Origin: Acidovorax sp. 69
GTDB lineage: Bacteria > Pseudomonadota > Gammaproteobacteria > Burkholderiales > Burkholderiaceae_C
DNA: 64,000 nt
Direction: 5' to 3'
Assembly (NCBI RefSeq): GCF_002797445.1
Contig: NZ_PGEP01000001.1
Span: 1,177,001-1,241,000 of the forward strand
The position numbers were made by a program, and so were the translations under genes. The notes under the pieces are model-generated. The model worked only from the letters and a program-made list of their open reading frames with translations. It was not told the DNA's origin and ran no database searches. Positions 38,700-46,746 of the stretch are shown here, piece by piece (positions within the stretch are counted from its first letter, which is position 1; each line of letters begins with the position of its first letter).

Positions 38700-39367
38700 T
38701 GCCACGCCTTGGGCAGGTCAAACACCAGGCTGCCGGGCTCGGGCAGCTCTTGGTAGGGCACCTCTGCCAGCAGCGGCGCGCCCAGCCGTGCGCGCAGGTA
38801 GGCGATGTTGTCGTCCACCGCATCCATGTCGGGGTCCACGCGGTTGGCCACCCACCCGGCCAGCGTGAGGCCCAGCGCGCGGATGGCTTCGGCGGTCAGC
38901 AGCGCGTGGTTGAGGCAGCCCAGCCGCAGCCCCACCACCAGCACCACGGGCAGGGCCAGCGCCATTGCCAGGTCGGCACCGGTCTGGGTATCGGTCAGCG
39001 GCACCAGAAAACCGCCCGCGCCTTCCACCACCACGGCGTCTGCTTGCGCCGCCAGCGCCTGGTAGCTGCGCACGATGGCCGCGATATCAATCTGCACACC
39101 CGCCCTTGCGGCCGCGATGTGGGGCGACAGGGGGTCCAGCAGCAACACGGGGTTGTCGAGTTCGGGCGCCACCGCCAGGGTAGAGGCCAAGCGCAGTGCA
39201 ATCGCGTCTTCGCTCGCCCAGTCGTCGCCCCAGGGCACCACACCCGCTGCCACAGGCTTCATGCCCACGACGCGGGGGTGGTGGGCAGACAGCGCGTGCA
39301 GCAGGCCGGCAGACACCAGCGTCTTGCCGACACCGGTGTCGGTGCCGGTCACAAAAATTCCAATCAT
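38696..39367 (-). CDS. bioD: Dethiobiotin synthetase
   Basis: BioD closes the ureido ring of dethiobiotin from diaminopelargonate, CO2 and ATP. The 223-residue protein has the P-loop [19 protein letters not shown] at about 8-26, [24 protein letters not shown] and [18 protein letters not shown] 39367 overlaps the bioA stop (ATGA), and its own stop overlaps bioF in the same way, so bioA-bioD-bioF form a translationally coupled block. Confidence 0.97.
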   Translation of the reverse strand: MIGIFVTGTDTGVGKTLVSAGLLHALSAHHPRVVGMKPVAAGVVPWGDDWASEDAIALRLASTLAVAPELDNPVLLLDPLSPHIAAARAGVQIDIAAIVRSYQALAAQADAVVVEGAGGFLVPLTDTQTGADLAMALALPVVLVVGLRLGCLNHALLTAEAIRALGLTLAGWVANRVDPDMDAVDDNIAYLRARLGAPLLAEVPYQELPEPGSLVFDLPKAWQ

Positions 39368-40695
39368 CCGTGTGTTTCCTCTTGCAGGGTGGCGTTCAGC
39401 GCATCGAGCGCGCCGCTTGCCAGGCACAAAACGGCGTCGTCATCCAGCACGTAGGGTGGCATGGCGTACAGCGTGTGGCCGATGGGCCGCAGCACCAGCC
39501 CACGCGCCATGGCGTGCTGGTGGTAGCGGCGTGAGAAGTCGGGCAGGGGGGTGTCCACATCCCAGGCCCAGACCATGCCCAGGCGGCGCGCATGGCGCAC
39601 TCGTGGGTGGTGGGTGATGGGCGCACAGGCGGCGTCGATGCGTTGGGCCAGCGTGGTGTTGGCTTTCAGCGCGTCGAGCTGCTCAAACAGCTCCAGTGTG
39701 GCGAGGGCCGCGCGGCAGGCCAGTGGGTTGCCGGTGTACGAATGCGAATGCAGAAAGCCCCGCGCCACGTCGTCGTCGTAGAAAGCGGCGTACACCGCGT
39801 CCGTGGTCAGCACGGCCGACAGCGGCAGCGTTCCGCCCGTGAGGCCCTTGGACAGGCAGATGAAGTCCGGCCGAATGCCCGCCTGCGCGTGCGCGAACAT
39901 CGTGCCGGTGCGGCCAAAGCCCACGGCGATTTCATCGACCACCAGGTGAACCTCGTAGCGGTTGCACAGCGCGCGCGCCAGGCGCAGGTACTCAGGGTCA
40001 TGCATGGCCATGCCGGCGGCACATTGCACCAGGGGCTCGACGATGAGTGCAGCCGTGGTGGCGTGGTGTTCTTCCAGCCAGACTTCCAGCGCGGCAGCGG
40101 CGCGCCGGGCCACATCCTCAGCGGTCTCGCCCGGCGCGGCTCCCCGTGCATCGGGGCTGGGCACGGTATCGGCCAAGCGCACCAGCGGCGCATAGGCTTC
40201 GCGGAAGATGGCGATGTCGGTCACGGCCAGCGCGCCCACGGTTTCACCGTGGTAGCCACCGGCCAGGCCCACGAAGCGGCTCTTGCCCGGGCGGCCGGTG
40301 TTGCGCCAGTAGTGCGCGCTCATCTTCAGCGCGATCTCGGTGGCGGCCGCGCCGTCGCTTCCGTAGAACGCGTGCCCGAGGCCGGTGAGCGCGGCAAGGC
40401 GTTCCGACAGTTCCACCACCGGTGCATGCGTGAACCCTGCCAGCATCACATGGTCCAGCCGCGCCAGTTGGTCGGTGAGGGCGGCCTGGATGTGTGGGTG
40501 GCTGTGGCCGAACAGGTTGACCCACCAGGAGCTGATGGCGTCGAGGTAGCGCTTGCCGTCGGTGTCGTACAGCCAGGGGCCCTGGGCGCGGGCAATGGCC
40601 ACGGGGGGCTGGGCCTCGTGGCGCTTCATCTGCGTGCACGGGTGCCAGACGCTGGCGAGGCTGCGGGCCACGAGCCCGTCGTGCGTGGGCTGCAT
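39364..40695 (-). CDS. bioA: Adenosylmethionine-8-amino-7-oxononanoate aminotransferase
   Basis: BioA transaminates 8-amino-7-oxononanoate to diaminopelargonate with S-adenosylmethionine as amino donor. The 443-residue protein has VWHPCTQMKRHE, SSWWVNLFGHSHP, FYGSDGAAATEIALKMS, GYHGETVGALAVTD, DEIAVGFGRTGTMFA and the PLP-lysine CLSKGLTGGTLPLS. It starts 2 bases after the panD stop. bioB, bioC and bioH are not in the window. Confidence 0.97.
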   Translation of the reverse strand: MQPTHDGLVARSLASVWHPCTQMKRHEAQPPVAIARAQGPWLYDTDGKRYLDAISSWWVNLFGHSHPHIQAALTDQLARLDHVMLAGFTHAPVVELSERLAALTGLGHAFYGSDGAAATEIALKMSAHYWRNTGRPGKSRFVGLAGGYHGETVGALAVTDIAIFREAYAPLVRLADTVPSPDARGAAPGETAEDVARRAAAALEVWLEEHHATTAALIVEPLVQCAAGMAMHDPEYLRLARALCNRYEVHLVVDEIAVGFGRTGTMFAHAQAGIRPDFICLSKGLTGGTLPLSAVLTTDAVYAAFYDDDVARGFLHSHSYTGNPLACRAALATLELFEQLDALKANTTLAQRIDAACAPITHHPRVRHARRLGMVWAWDVDTPLPDFSRRYHQHAMARGLVLRPIGHTLYAMPPYVLDDDAVLCLASGALDALNATLQEETHG

Positions 40696-40697
40696 CT

Positions 40698-41078
40698 TCA
40701 GACCGCCTGGGTGGGCACGGCGTGGCGCAGTTCGGTCTGGCGGTTGCGTTCGTCCACGAAGACCAGCTGGGGTTGGTGCGTGGGCACCTGGTCCTCATGC
40801 ACTTGGGCGAAGGCCGCCATGATGATGAGGTCGCCTGCCGAGGCGCGCCGTGCGGCCGAGCCGTTCACCGAGACCATGCCGCTGCCGCGCTGGCCCTTGA
40901 TGGCGTAGGTAATGAAGCGCTCGCCGTTGTTGATGTTCCAGAGGTGGATCTGCTCGTTCTCGGCGATGTTGGCGGCGTCCAGCAGGTCTTCGTCGATGGC
41001 GCATGAGCCTTCGTAGTGCAACTCGCACTGGGTCACGGCCACGCGGTGGATCTTGGATTTGAGCAGGGTGCGGAACAT
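40698..41078 (-). CDS. panD: Aspartate 1-decarboxylase
   Basis: PanD makes beta-alanine for pantothenate from aspartate. The 126-residue proenzyme self-cleaves at Gly24-Ser25, seen in HYEGSCAID, to create its pyruvoyl cofactor. Further blocks are [34 protein letters not shown] and [14 protein letters not shown]. It is inserted between queD and the biotin genes in one minus-strand run. It is remote from panB and panC, but within the same island. Confidence 0.97.
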   Translation of the reverse strand: MFRTLLKSKIHRVAVTQCELHYEGSCAIDEDLLDAANIAENEQIHLWNINNGERFITYAIKGQRGSGMVSVNGSAARRASAGDLIIMAAFAQVHEDQVPTHQPQLVFVDERNRQTELRHAVPTQAV

Positions 41079-41143
41079 CGGGCTTCCTTGGGTGAAGTCT
41101 GTGAACTTTGGGGGTGGCCTGCCGTTGGCAGGGCCATGGCCGG

Positions 41144-41518
41144 TCAGGGCTGTGGGAAGTCCAGCACGCAGCTGTCGCCCAGCGCCTCGCGCCACACGCG
41201 CACGCGGCTCACGCTGGCGCGCAGGTCGGCGGGCAATGCCTGCGCGATGAACACGCACAGGTTCTCCAGCGTGGGCGTGCCCAGGCCGGGCACGTCGTCC
41301 AGCATGTGGTGGTCCAGCTGCTCGCGCACCACTTCGAGGCCCCGGCGCAGCAGGCCCAGGTCCAGCACCATGCCGGTGGCCGGGTCGCGCGCGCCGCTCA
41401 CAAACACTTCGGCGTGGTAGGTGTGGCCATGCACACGGCGGCTGCCTTCGGCCTCGATTTCGCGTCGCAGGGTGTGGGCGGCGTCGAAAAAGAACCGCTG
41501 GGAGATGGTGAACAACAT
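41144..41518 (-). CDS. queD: 6-pyruvoyl-tetrahydropterin synthase / QueD-like protein
   Basis: This 124-residue member of the 6-pyruvoyl-tetrahydropterin synthase family has zinc-ligand histidines H15 (FFFDAAHTL), H30 and H32 ([10 protein letters not shown]). The catalytic [12 protein letters not shown] and TLENLCVFI blocks follow. It is 22 bases after queE, which supports a role as 6-carboxytetrahydropterin synthase in queuosine and 7-deazaguanine synthesis. The catalytic cysteine of E. coli QueD, four residues before HGH, is a serine here (S26 in EGSRRVHGH). Either a different residue serves or the reaction differs. Confidence 0.88.
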   Translation of the reverse strand: MLFTISQRFFFDAAHTLRREIEAEGSRRVHGHTYHAEVFVSGARDPATGMVLDLGLLRRGLEVVREQLDHHMLDDVPGLGTPTLENLCVFIAQALPADLRASVSRVRVWREALGDSCVLDFPQP

Positions 41519-41540
41519 AGAACTACCGGAGAAAGTGGAA

Positions 41541-42176
41541 TCACCGAATGCCGGTGAGCTTGTGGGTCTGCAGGCTCAATCGCCAGGCGGGATGGGCCAG
41601 GCAGGCGTCAATGCAGGTGGCGGTGTTCTTGCGCTGCAGCAGGCCATCCATGGGCTGCAGAAAGCGGTGGGCAAATTGCGTATCTTGCTCCAGCGCCTGC
41701 AGGTCAAAGCCGGGCTGGGGCCAGACCAGTTTCAGCTCCTGTCCGCTGCGCTGCACCCAGGGGGCTCCCGCCTTGGGGCTGATGCACAGCCAGTCGATGC
41801 CTTCGGGGGCCGCAATGGTGCCGTTGCTTTCGACGGCGATGCGGAATTGTTGTGCGTGCAGCGCGTCGATGAGGTCTGCATCCACTTGCAGCAACGGCTC
41901 ACCGCCGGTCAGCACCACCAGCCGATGGCCCGCGCCCGCAGGCCATTGGGCGGCGATCAGCTCCGCCAGTGCGGTAGCCGTCTCGAACTTCCCGCCCAGC
42001 GTGCCGTCCGTGCCCACAAAGTCGGTGTCGCAAAACTGGCAGATGGCCTGGGCGCGGTCTTGCTCGCGGCCCGTCCAGAGGTTGCAGCCTGCAAAGCGGC
42101 AGAACACGGCGGGCGTGCCCGCCTGGCCGCCTTCGCCTTGCAGGGTGTAGAAGATTTCTTTGACGCTGTAGGTCAT
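41541..42176 (-). CDS. queE: 7-carboxy-7-deazaguanine synthase
   Basis: QueE is a radical-SAM enzyme that contracts 6-carboxytetrahydropterin to 7-carboxy-7-deazaguanine. The 211-residue protein has EIFYTLQGEGGQAGTPAVFC and a C-x14-C-x2-C cluster motif (GCNLW ... AICQFCDTDF), the variant known for Burkholderia QueE. VVLTGGEPLLQ and VESNGT are SAM and substrate blocks. ATG 42176 overlaps the nadB stop by ATGA, so it is translationally coupled to nadB. Confidence 0.96.
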   Translation of the reverse strand: MTYSVKEIFYTLQGEGGQAGTPAVFCRFAGCNLWTGREQDRAQAICQFCDTDFVGTDGTLGGKFETATALAELIAAQWPAGAGHRLVVLTGGEPLLQVDADLIDALHAQQFRIAVESNGTIAAPEGIDWLCISPKAGAPWVQRSGQELKLVWPQPGFDLQALEQDTQFAHRFLQPMDGLLQRKNTATCIDACLAHPAWRLSLQTHKLTGIR

Positions 42177-43762
42177 CGGGGCACCGGGGGGACTAAGAGG
42201 GTGGGGGCGGCGGGCGCCGCCATGTCGGGATAGTCGCGGCTGAAGTGCAGGCCCCGGCTTTCGCGGCGCAGTTGAGCGCTTTTCACAATCAGGTCGGCCA
42301 CCTGCACCAGGTTGCGCAGCTCCAGCAGGTCGCGCGTGACGTGGAAGTGAGCGTAGAACTCCTGAATCTCGCCCTGCAGCAAGGCAATGCGGTGGGCGGC
42401 GCGCTCCAGGCGCTTGTTGGTGCGCACGATGCCCACGTAGTCCCACATGAAGCGGCGCAGCTCGTCCCAGTTGTGGGAGATGACGACGGACTCGTCAGCG
42501 TCGGTCACGCGGCTGTCGTCCCAGGCGGGCACGGTGGGCAGTTCCGTGGTCGGGGCCGCTGCAATGGCCTGCGCGGCGGCGCGGGCAAACACCATGCATT
42601 CGAGCAGCGAGTTGCTGGCCAGCCGGTTGGCGCCGTGCAGGCCCGTGCAGGCCACTTCGCCCACGGCATACAGCCCGGGCAGGTCAGTGCGGCCTGCCAG
42701 GTCGGTCAGTACCCCGCCGCAGGTGAAGTGGGCGGTGGGCACCACGGGGATGGGCTCTTGGGTGATGTCGATGCCCAGCGCTGCGCAGTGCGCCAGGATG
42801 TTGGGGAAGTGTTCTTGCAAAAACGCGGGGCTCTGGTGCGATATGTCCAGGTGCACGCAATCGAGCCCATGCTTTTTCATCTCGAAGTCGATGGCGCGGG
42901 CCACCACGTCGCGCGGGGCCAGTTCGGCACGCGGGTCGTGGTCGAGCATGAAGCGCGTGCCGCCTGCCGAAGGCGGCAGCAGCAGCTTGCCGCCTTCGCC
43001 GCGCACGGCTTCGCTGATGAGGAAGGATTTTTCGTGCGGGTGGTACAGGCCCGTGGGGTGGAACTGGATGAACTCCATATTGGCCACACGGCAGCCCGCA
43101 CGCCAGGCGGCGGCAATGCCGTCGCCCGTGGCGGTGTCGGGGTTGGTGGTGTACAGGTACACCTTGCCCGCGCCGCCCGTGGCCAGGATGGTTTGTGGCG
43201 CGCGGAAGGTGACGACTGCATCGGTGTCGCTGTCCAGCGCGTACAGACCCAGGCACCGATTGCCAGGCAAGCCCAGCTTGCGCGTGGTGATCAGGTCCAC
43301 CAGCGTGTGCTGCTCAAACAGCGTGATGCCGGGTGTGCTTCGCACCACGTCGATCAGCGTGCGCTGCACGGCCGCGCCGGTGGCGTCGGTCACGTGTGCA
43401 ATGCGGCGCGCGCTGTGGCCGCCTTCGCGCGTGAGGTGCAGCTGGTCGCCTTCGAGCGTGAAGGGCACGCCCAGCTGGCGCAGCCACGCGATGGATGCCG
43501 GGGCGTTTTCCACCACAAACCGCGTGGTGGCCAGGTCGCACAAGCCTGCGCCTGCCACCAGCGTGTCTTCGATGTGCGCGGCAAAGCTGTCGTCGTCGGC
43601 CAGCACGGCGGCAATGCCGCCCTGGGCCCAGCCGCTCGATCCATCTTGCAGAGCGCGCTTGGTGATGACGGCCACGCGGTGCGTGGGCGCCAGGTGCAGC
43701 GCCGCCGAGAGGCCGGCGAGGCCGCTGCCTACGATGAGAACGTCAAAGTCGTGGGATGCCAT
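42173..43762 (-). CDS. nadB: L-aspartate oxidase
   Basis: NadB oxidises L-aspartate to iminoaspartate, feeding NadA. The 529-residue flavoprotein has the FAD motif DVLIVGSGLAGLSAALHL at 7-24, QGGIAAVLADDDSF, TREGGHSARRIAHVTDATG, QFHPTGLYHP, SEAVRGEGGKLL, PTAHFTCGGVLTDLAGRTDL and LHGANRLASNSLLECMVFAR. It heads the minus-strand run nadB-queE-queD-panD-bioA-bioD-bioF-tautomerase and lies far from nadA/nadC in the same window. Confidence 0.97.
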   Translation of the reverse strand: MASHDFDVLIVGSGLAGLSAALHLAPTHRVAVITKRALQDGSSGWAQGGIAAVLADDDSFAAHIEDTLVAGAGLCDLATTRFVVENAPASIAWLRQLGVPFTLEGDQLHLTREGGHSARRIAHVTDATGAAVQRTLIDVVRSTPGITLFEQHTLVDLITTRKLGLPGNRCLGLYALDSDTDAVVTFRAPQTILATGGAGKVYLYTTNPDTATGDGIAAAWRAGCRVANMEFIQFHPTGLYHPHEKSFLISEAVRGEGGKLLLPPSAGGTRFMLDHDPRAELAPRDVVARAIDFEMKKHGLDCVHLDISHQSPAFLQEHFPNILAHCAALGIDITQEPIPVVPTAHFTCGGVLTDLAGRTDLPGLYAVGEVACTGLHGANRLASNSLLECMVFARAAAQAIAAAPTTELPTVPAWDDSRVTDADESVVISHNWDELRRFMWDYVGIVRTNKRLERAAHRIALLQGEIQEFYAHFHVTRDLLELRNLVQVADLIVKSAQLRRESRGLHFSRDYPDMAAPAAPTLLVPPVPR

Positions 43763-43840
43763 AAGGGGTCCGTAATTGCCGTTGGAACCGGCGCTGCTTC
43801 AGGCCAGTGCCACCGGGGAGCGGGCCTTGCCATGCCACCG

Positions 43841-43900
43841 GTGGCGTCCCCCTCCCGCGCAGCGAGAGACAGGGAAGCGGCGCAGCCGCTCAGGGGGTGT
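43841..43900. repeat. GC-rich repeat family B, copy 3
   Basis: GTGGCGTCCCCCTCCCGCGC, AGCGAGAGACAGGGAAGCGG and CGCAGCCGCTCAGGGGGTG occupy the nadB-scpA gap just after the scpA stop. Block order matches copies 1 and 2. Confidence 0.65.
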
Positions 43901-44763
43901 CATGCCGGTACATAGGCCAGGCGCACGTAAATGGGCGCGAAGGCTTCGGCCTGCGTGATCTCGATCAGCGTCTCTTTGGCCAGTTCCAGCAGCGCAATGA
44001 AGGTGACCACCAGCACGGTGCTGCCCTTTTCGGGCTCGAAGAGTTCTTCAAACTCCACAAAGCGGCGGCCTTGCAGCGTTTTGAGCACCATGCTCATGTA
44101 CTCGCGCACACTCAGTTCTTCGCGGGTGATGCGGTGGTGCTGCACCAGTTTTGCGCGCTTCAGGATGTCGCGCCAGGCGTCCTGCAGCTCCACCACATGC
44201 ACATCCGGAAAGCGCGGCTGAAGGCTTTGCTCGATGTAGACCTGCGCCTTCAAAAAATCGCGCCCGTACTGCGGCACCTGCGACAACCGCATGGCCGCCA
44301 TCTTCATCTGCTCGTATTCGAGCAGGCGGCGCACCAGTGCGGCGCGCGGGTCTTCGGGCTCTTCGCCCTCGGCCTGCTTCTTGGGGGGCAGCAGCATGCG
44401 CGACTTGATCTCGATCAGCATGGCGGCCATCAACAAATACTCGGCCGCCAGCTCCAGGTTGCGGCTGCGGATCTCGTCCACATACGCCAGGTACTGCTTG
44501 GTCACCCCCACCATGGGGATGTCGAGGATGTTGAAGTTCTGCTTGCGGATCAGGTACAGCAGCAAATCGAGCGGGCCTTCAAAGGCTTCGAGGAAGACTT
44601 CGAGTGCATCCGGCGGGATGTACAGGTCGGTCGGCATGGCGAACAGCGGTTCGCCATACAGCCGGGCCAGCGCCACCTGGTCGACCACCACGGGCATGCC
44701 ACCCGCGTCCTGCGCGCGCGCGCCTGGCGTGTCGGCGGCCTGGGCTGGGCTCGCGGTGGTCAT
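43900..44763 (-). CDS. scpA: Segregation and condensation protein ScpA
   Basis: ScpA is the kleisin subunit that bridges the SMC heads in chromosome condensation. The 287-residue protein has an N-terminal extension of about 45 residues, then FLEAFEGPLDLLLYLIRKQN, the kleisin start, and FNILDIPMVGVTKQYLAYVD and AAEYLLMAAMLIEIKSRMLL. The C-terminal winged helix is at about 210-287. It is preceded by DUF3460, from which it is separated by repeat family A copy 8. scpB is not in the window. Confidence 0.94.
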   Translation of the reverse strand: MTTASPAQAADTPGARAQDAGGMPVVVDQVALARLYGEPLFAMPTDLYIPPDALEVFLEAFEGPLDLLLYLIRKQNFNILDIPMVGVTKQYLAYVDEIRSRNLELAAEYLLMAAMLIEIKSRMLLPPKKQAEGEEPEDPRAALVRRLLEYEQMKMAAMRLSQVPQYGRDFLKAQVYIEQSLQPRFPDVHVVELQDAWRDILKRAKLVQHHRITREELSVREYMSMVLKTLQGRRFVEFEELFEPEKGSTVLVVTFIALLELAKETLIEITQAEAFAPIYVRLAYVPA

Positions 44764-44770
44764 GAATTGC

Positions 44771-44826
44771 TATGCTAAATATAGCTGCTAGTGCTTATTG
44801 AATAAGCACTAGAGGCCAATTTGATG
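44771..44826 (+). repeat. Palindromic repeat family A, copy 8
   Basis: The best-preserved copy has perfect 12-bp arms, CTAGTGCTTATT-G-AATAAGCACTAG, preceded by TATAGCTG and followed by AGGCCAATTTGATGC. It fills the space between the DUF3460 stop and the scpA start on the minus strand. Confidence 0.88.
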
Positions 44827-44827
44827 C

Positions 44828-45034
44828 TTATTCTGCGTTCGTCTGGTAGACGTAGGGCTTTTGCTCGACCTGGCCTTCGCGGTACTCGCCCCAGACCTTG
44901 CGGTCCACGTTCTTGTCCCAGAGCAAAGCCCGGCCTGCGAGCTGCTCGGCTTCCAGCCCGGGCTTGCTGGCCTTGAGCTGGTTGATGAACTGGGTGGTGT
45001 CGGATTGGTAATCGGGGCGGCGGAAAATGGACAT
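44828..45034 (-). CDS. DUF3460 family small protein
   Basis: This 68-residue soluble protein begins MSIFRRPDYQSDTTQFINQL and contains GRALLWDKNVDRKVWGEYRE. It matches the DUF3460 family, found almost only in betaproteobacteria and usually next to scpA or panC. The function is unknown. It is separated from scpA only by repeat copy 8. Confidence 0.88.
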   Translation of the reverse strand: MSIFRRPDYQSDTTQFINQLKASKPGLEAEQLAGRALLWDKNVDRKVWGEYREGQVEQKPYVYQTNAE

Positions 45035-45077
45035 GGACTGTTAACCTCTTTGGCTTGGATTTTACCGGGACGATCCC

Positions 45078-45590
45078 ATGCTCTTGATATATCGCGCGGC
45101 TGTCATCGCAACCACCGTCTTTTCGCTGCTGGCGCTCACCGCCTGCGACCCCCAGCGCATCAGCGAACTCAAAGAAGGCGTTTCGACCGAAGCCGATGTG
45201 CGTGACCGTTTTGGCGCCCCCGAAAACGTGTGGGACGAGCCCGGCGGCGCCCGCACCTTGGAATACAACCGACAGCCCGCAGGCCAGGTCAACTACATGA
45301 TCACCATTGGCGCCGATGGCCACATGACCGCGTTGCGCCAGGTGCTGACACCCGACACCTTTGCGCGCGTTGTGCCCGGCATGCGCATGGACGAAGTACG
45401 CCGCATGTTGGGCAAGCCCGCCAAAGTCACCCCCTACGAGCTGAAAAAAGAAACCTGGGCCGATTGGCGTTTTCTGGCATCGCCCAACCAGGCCCAGGTG
45501 TTCACCGTGATCTATGGCCCCGATCAGTTTGTACTGCGCACCCAGACAGGGGCCGACATGGACGCCCCGGAGTTCAAGGGTGGCAAGTAG
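45078..45590 (+). CDS. BamE/SmpA-OmlA-like outer-membrane lipoprotein
   Basis: The 170-residue precursor has a signal peptide and the lipobox LTAC with C23. Two BamE-like repeats are visible: LKEGVSTEADVRDRFGAPEN and VVPGMRMDEVRRMLGKPAKV. BamE-type lipoproteins assist outer-membrane protein assembly. This one is longer than E. coli BamE and the duplicated fold makes it a paralog candidate rather than certain BamE. It is divergent from DUF3460. Confidence 0.85.
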   Translation: MLLIYRAAVIATTVFSLLALTACDPQRISELKEGVSTEADVRDRFGAPENVWDEPGGARTLEYNRQPAGQVNYMITIGADGHMTALRQVLTPDTFARVVPGMRMDEVRRMLGKPAKVTPYELKKETWADWRFLASPNQAQVFTVIYGPDQFVLRTQTGADMDAPEFKGGK

Positions 45591-45781
45591 GCTGTTGATG
45601 CGCCCGGCCGTGGGGCCACGGCCCGCAGTCGCACAGCGCAGGGGCTGTGGGGCTGTGGCCTGGCGCAATGCTTGCTTTCCCTTGATCGCCTTCCCGGCTG
45701 GTGGTGTCTGCCGCAGGCCTTGATGGAGGCACCGACGGCGCTCCCCCTGACGTCAGCACTGAACAATGCACCGAAAGACCC

Positions 45782-46423
45782 ATGCCTGATACCCCTCCCT
45801 CTGTGGCCGACGCCGCTGCCCCAGCGTCTGCCCTGCGCCATGGTGCGTTTGAAGACGCCCAGGCGCTGTTCGCTGGCACCCTGTTCGTCGCCATGGCGCT
45901 CATGCTGTTCAACCAGGCGGGGCTGTTGGTGGGTGGCACGGCGGGGGCGGCGTTTTTGCTGCATTACGTCACCGGCATCTCTTTCGGCAAGCTCTTCTTT
46001 GCGGTGAATCTGCCGTTTTACTGGTTCGCCTGGACGCGCATGGGCCGTGAATTCACCATCAAGACCTTTGTCTGCGTGGCCCTGCTGTCGCTGCTGACCG
46101 AGTTGTTCCCGCATGTGATGCATGTGGACTATTTGAACCCGCTGTTTGCGTCGTTGCTGGGCGGGCTGCTGCTGGGCACGGGCTGCCTGTTCCTGGCGCG
46201 CCACCGCTCCAGCCTGGGCGGGGCCACCGTGGTGTCGCTGTACCTGCAAAGCCGCTATGGCATGCGTGCGGGCAAGGTGCAAATGATGATTGACGGCACC
46301 GTGGTGCTGCTGGCCTTGGTCATCGTGCCCGTGGACCGGGTGGCGTATTCGGTGCTGGCAGTGCTGGTGATGAGCGGATTTTTGTGGATCAGCCACCGGC
46401 CCGGGCGCTACACCGGCGAGTGA
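45782..46423 (+). CDS. YitT-type inner-membrane protein
   Basis: The 213-residue protein has an N-terminal soluble segment of about 30 residues and five or so transmembrane helices. FAGTLFVAMALMLFNQAGLL, GGTAGAAFLLHYVTGISFGK and FFAVNLPFYWFAWTRMGREF are typical of the YitT/DUF161 family. The substrate is unknown. ATG 45782 was chosen; upstream open frame is Ala/Pro-poor and appears non-coding. Confidence 0.85.
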   Translation: MPDTPPSVADAAAPASALRHGAFEDAQALFAGTLFVAMALMLFNQAGLLVGGTAGAAFLLHYVTGISFGKLFFAVNLPFYWFAWTRMGREFTIKTFVCVALLSLLTELFPHVMHVDYLNPLFASLLGGLLLGTGCLFLARHRSSLGGATVVSLYLQSRYGMRAGKVQMMIDGTVVLLALVIVPVDRVAYSVLAVLVMSGFLWISHRPGRYTGE

Positions 46424-46460
46424 CCCCGAGGGCCGGCGCTGCGGGTTTCAAGGCCTGCGC

Positions 46461-46730
46461 TCAGGGCGCGGGCCGGATGGATTCACGGATCTGAATGCCG
46501 CTGTGGTCTGGGGGCGGACTGCCGGACACCGCGTCTGCCGCCATGCCCACGCCTTTGCCAACCACCTTGGCCGCGCCAATGGCAGCATCTGCCGCCAGGC
46601 CCACGGCCGATGCCGTGACGCTCACCGTCGTGGCCGCTACCGACACCACCGTGCAGCCCGACAGCACAGGCCCCACCGCACCTGCCAGCATTGCCAAGGT
46701 GGCTACCGCGCCGCGCATCTTGGGGCGCAT
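46461..46730 (-). CDS. Small Ala/Val-rich lipoprotein
   Basis: The 89-residue precursor has the lipobox LSGC with lipidation cysteine C26. The mature part is built of a low-complexity Val/Ala/Thr/Gly helix (VSVAATTVSVTASAVGLAAD) and ends HSGIQIRESIRPAP. I do not recognise a functional domain; similar small lipoproteins lie downstream of metG in related bacteria. It starts 16 bases after the metG stop, so it is likely co-transcribed. Confidence 0.75.
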   Translation of the reverse strand: MRPKMRGAVATLAMLAGAVGPVLSGCTVVSVAATTVSVTASAVGLAADAAIGAAKVVGKGVGMAADAVSGSPPPDHSGIQIRESIRPAP

Positions 46731-46746
46731 GTGACTGCCGCCGCGC

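Noticed and set aside
42245..43915. Plus-strand open frame of about 556 codons opposite nadB
   Set aside because: NadB with FAD motifs is on the minus strand; the plus frame is compositional.
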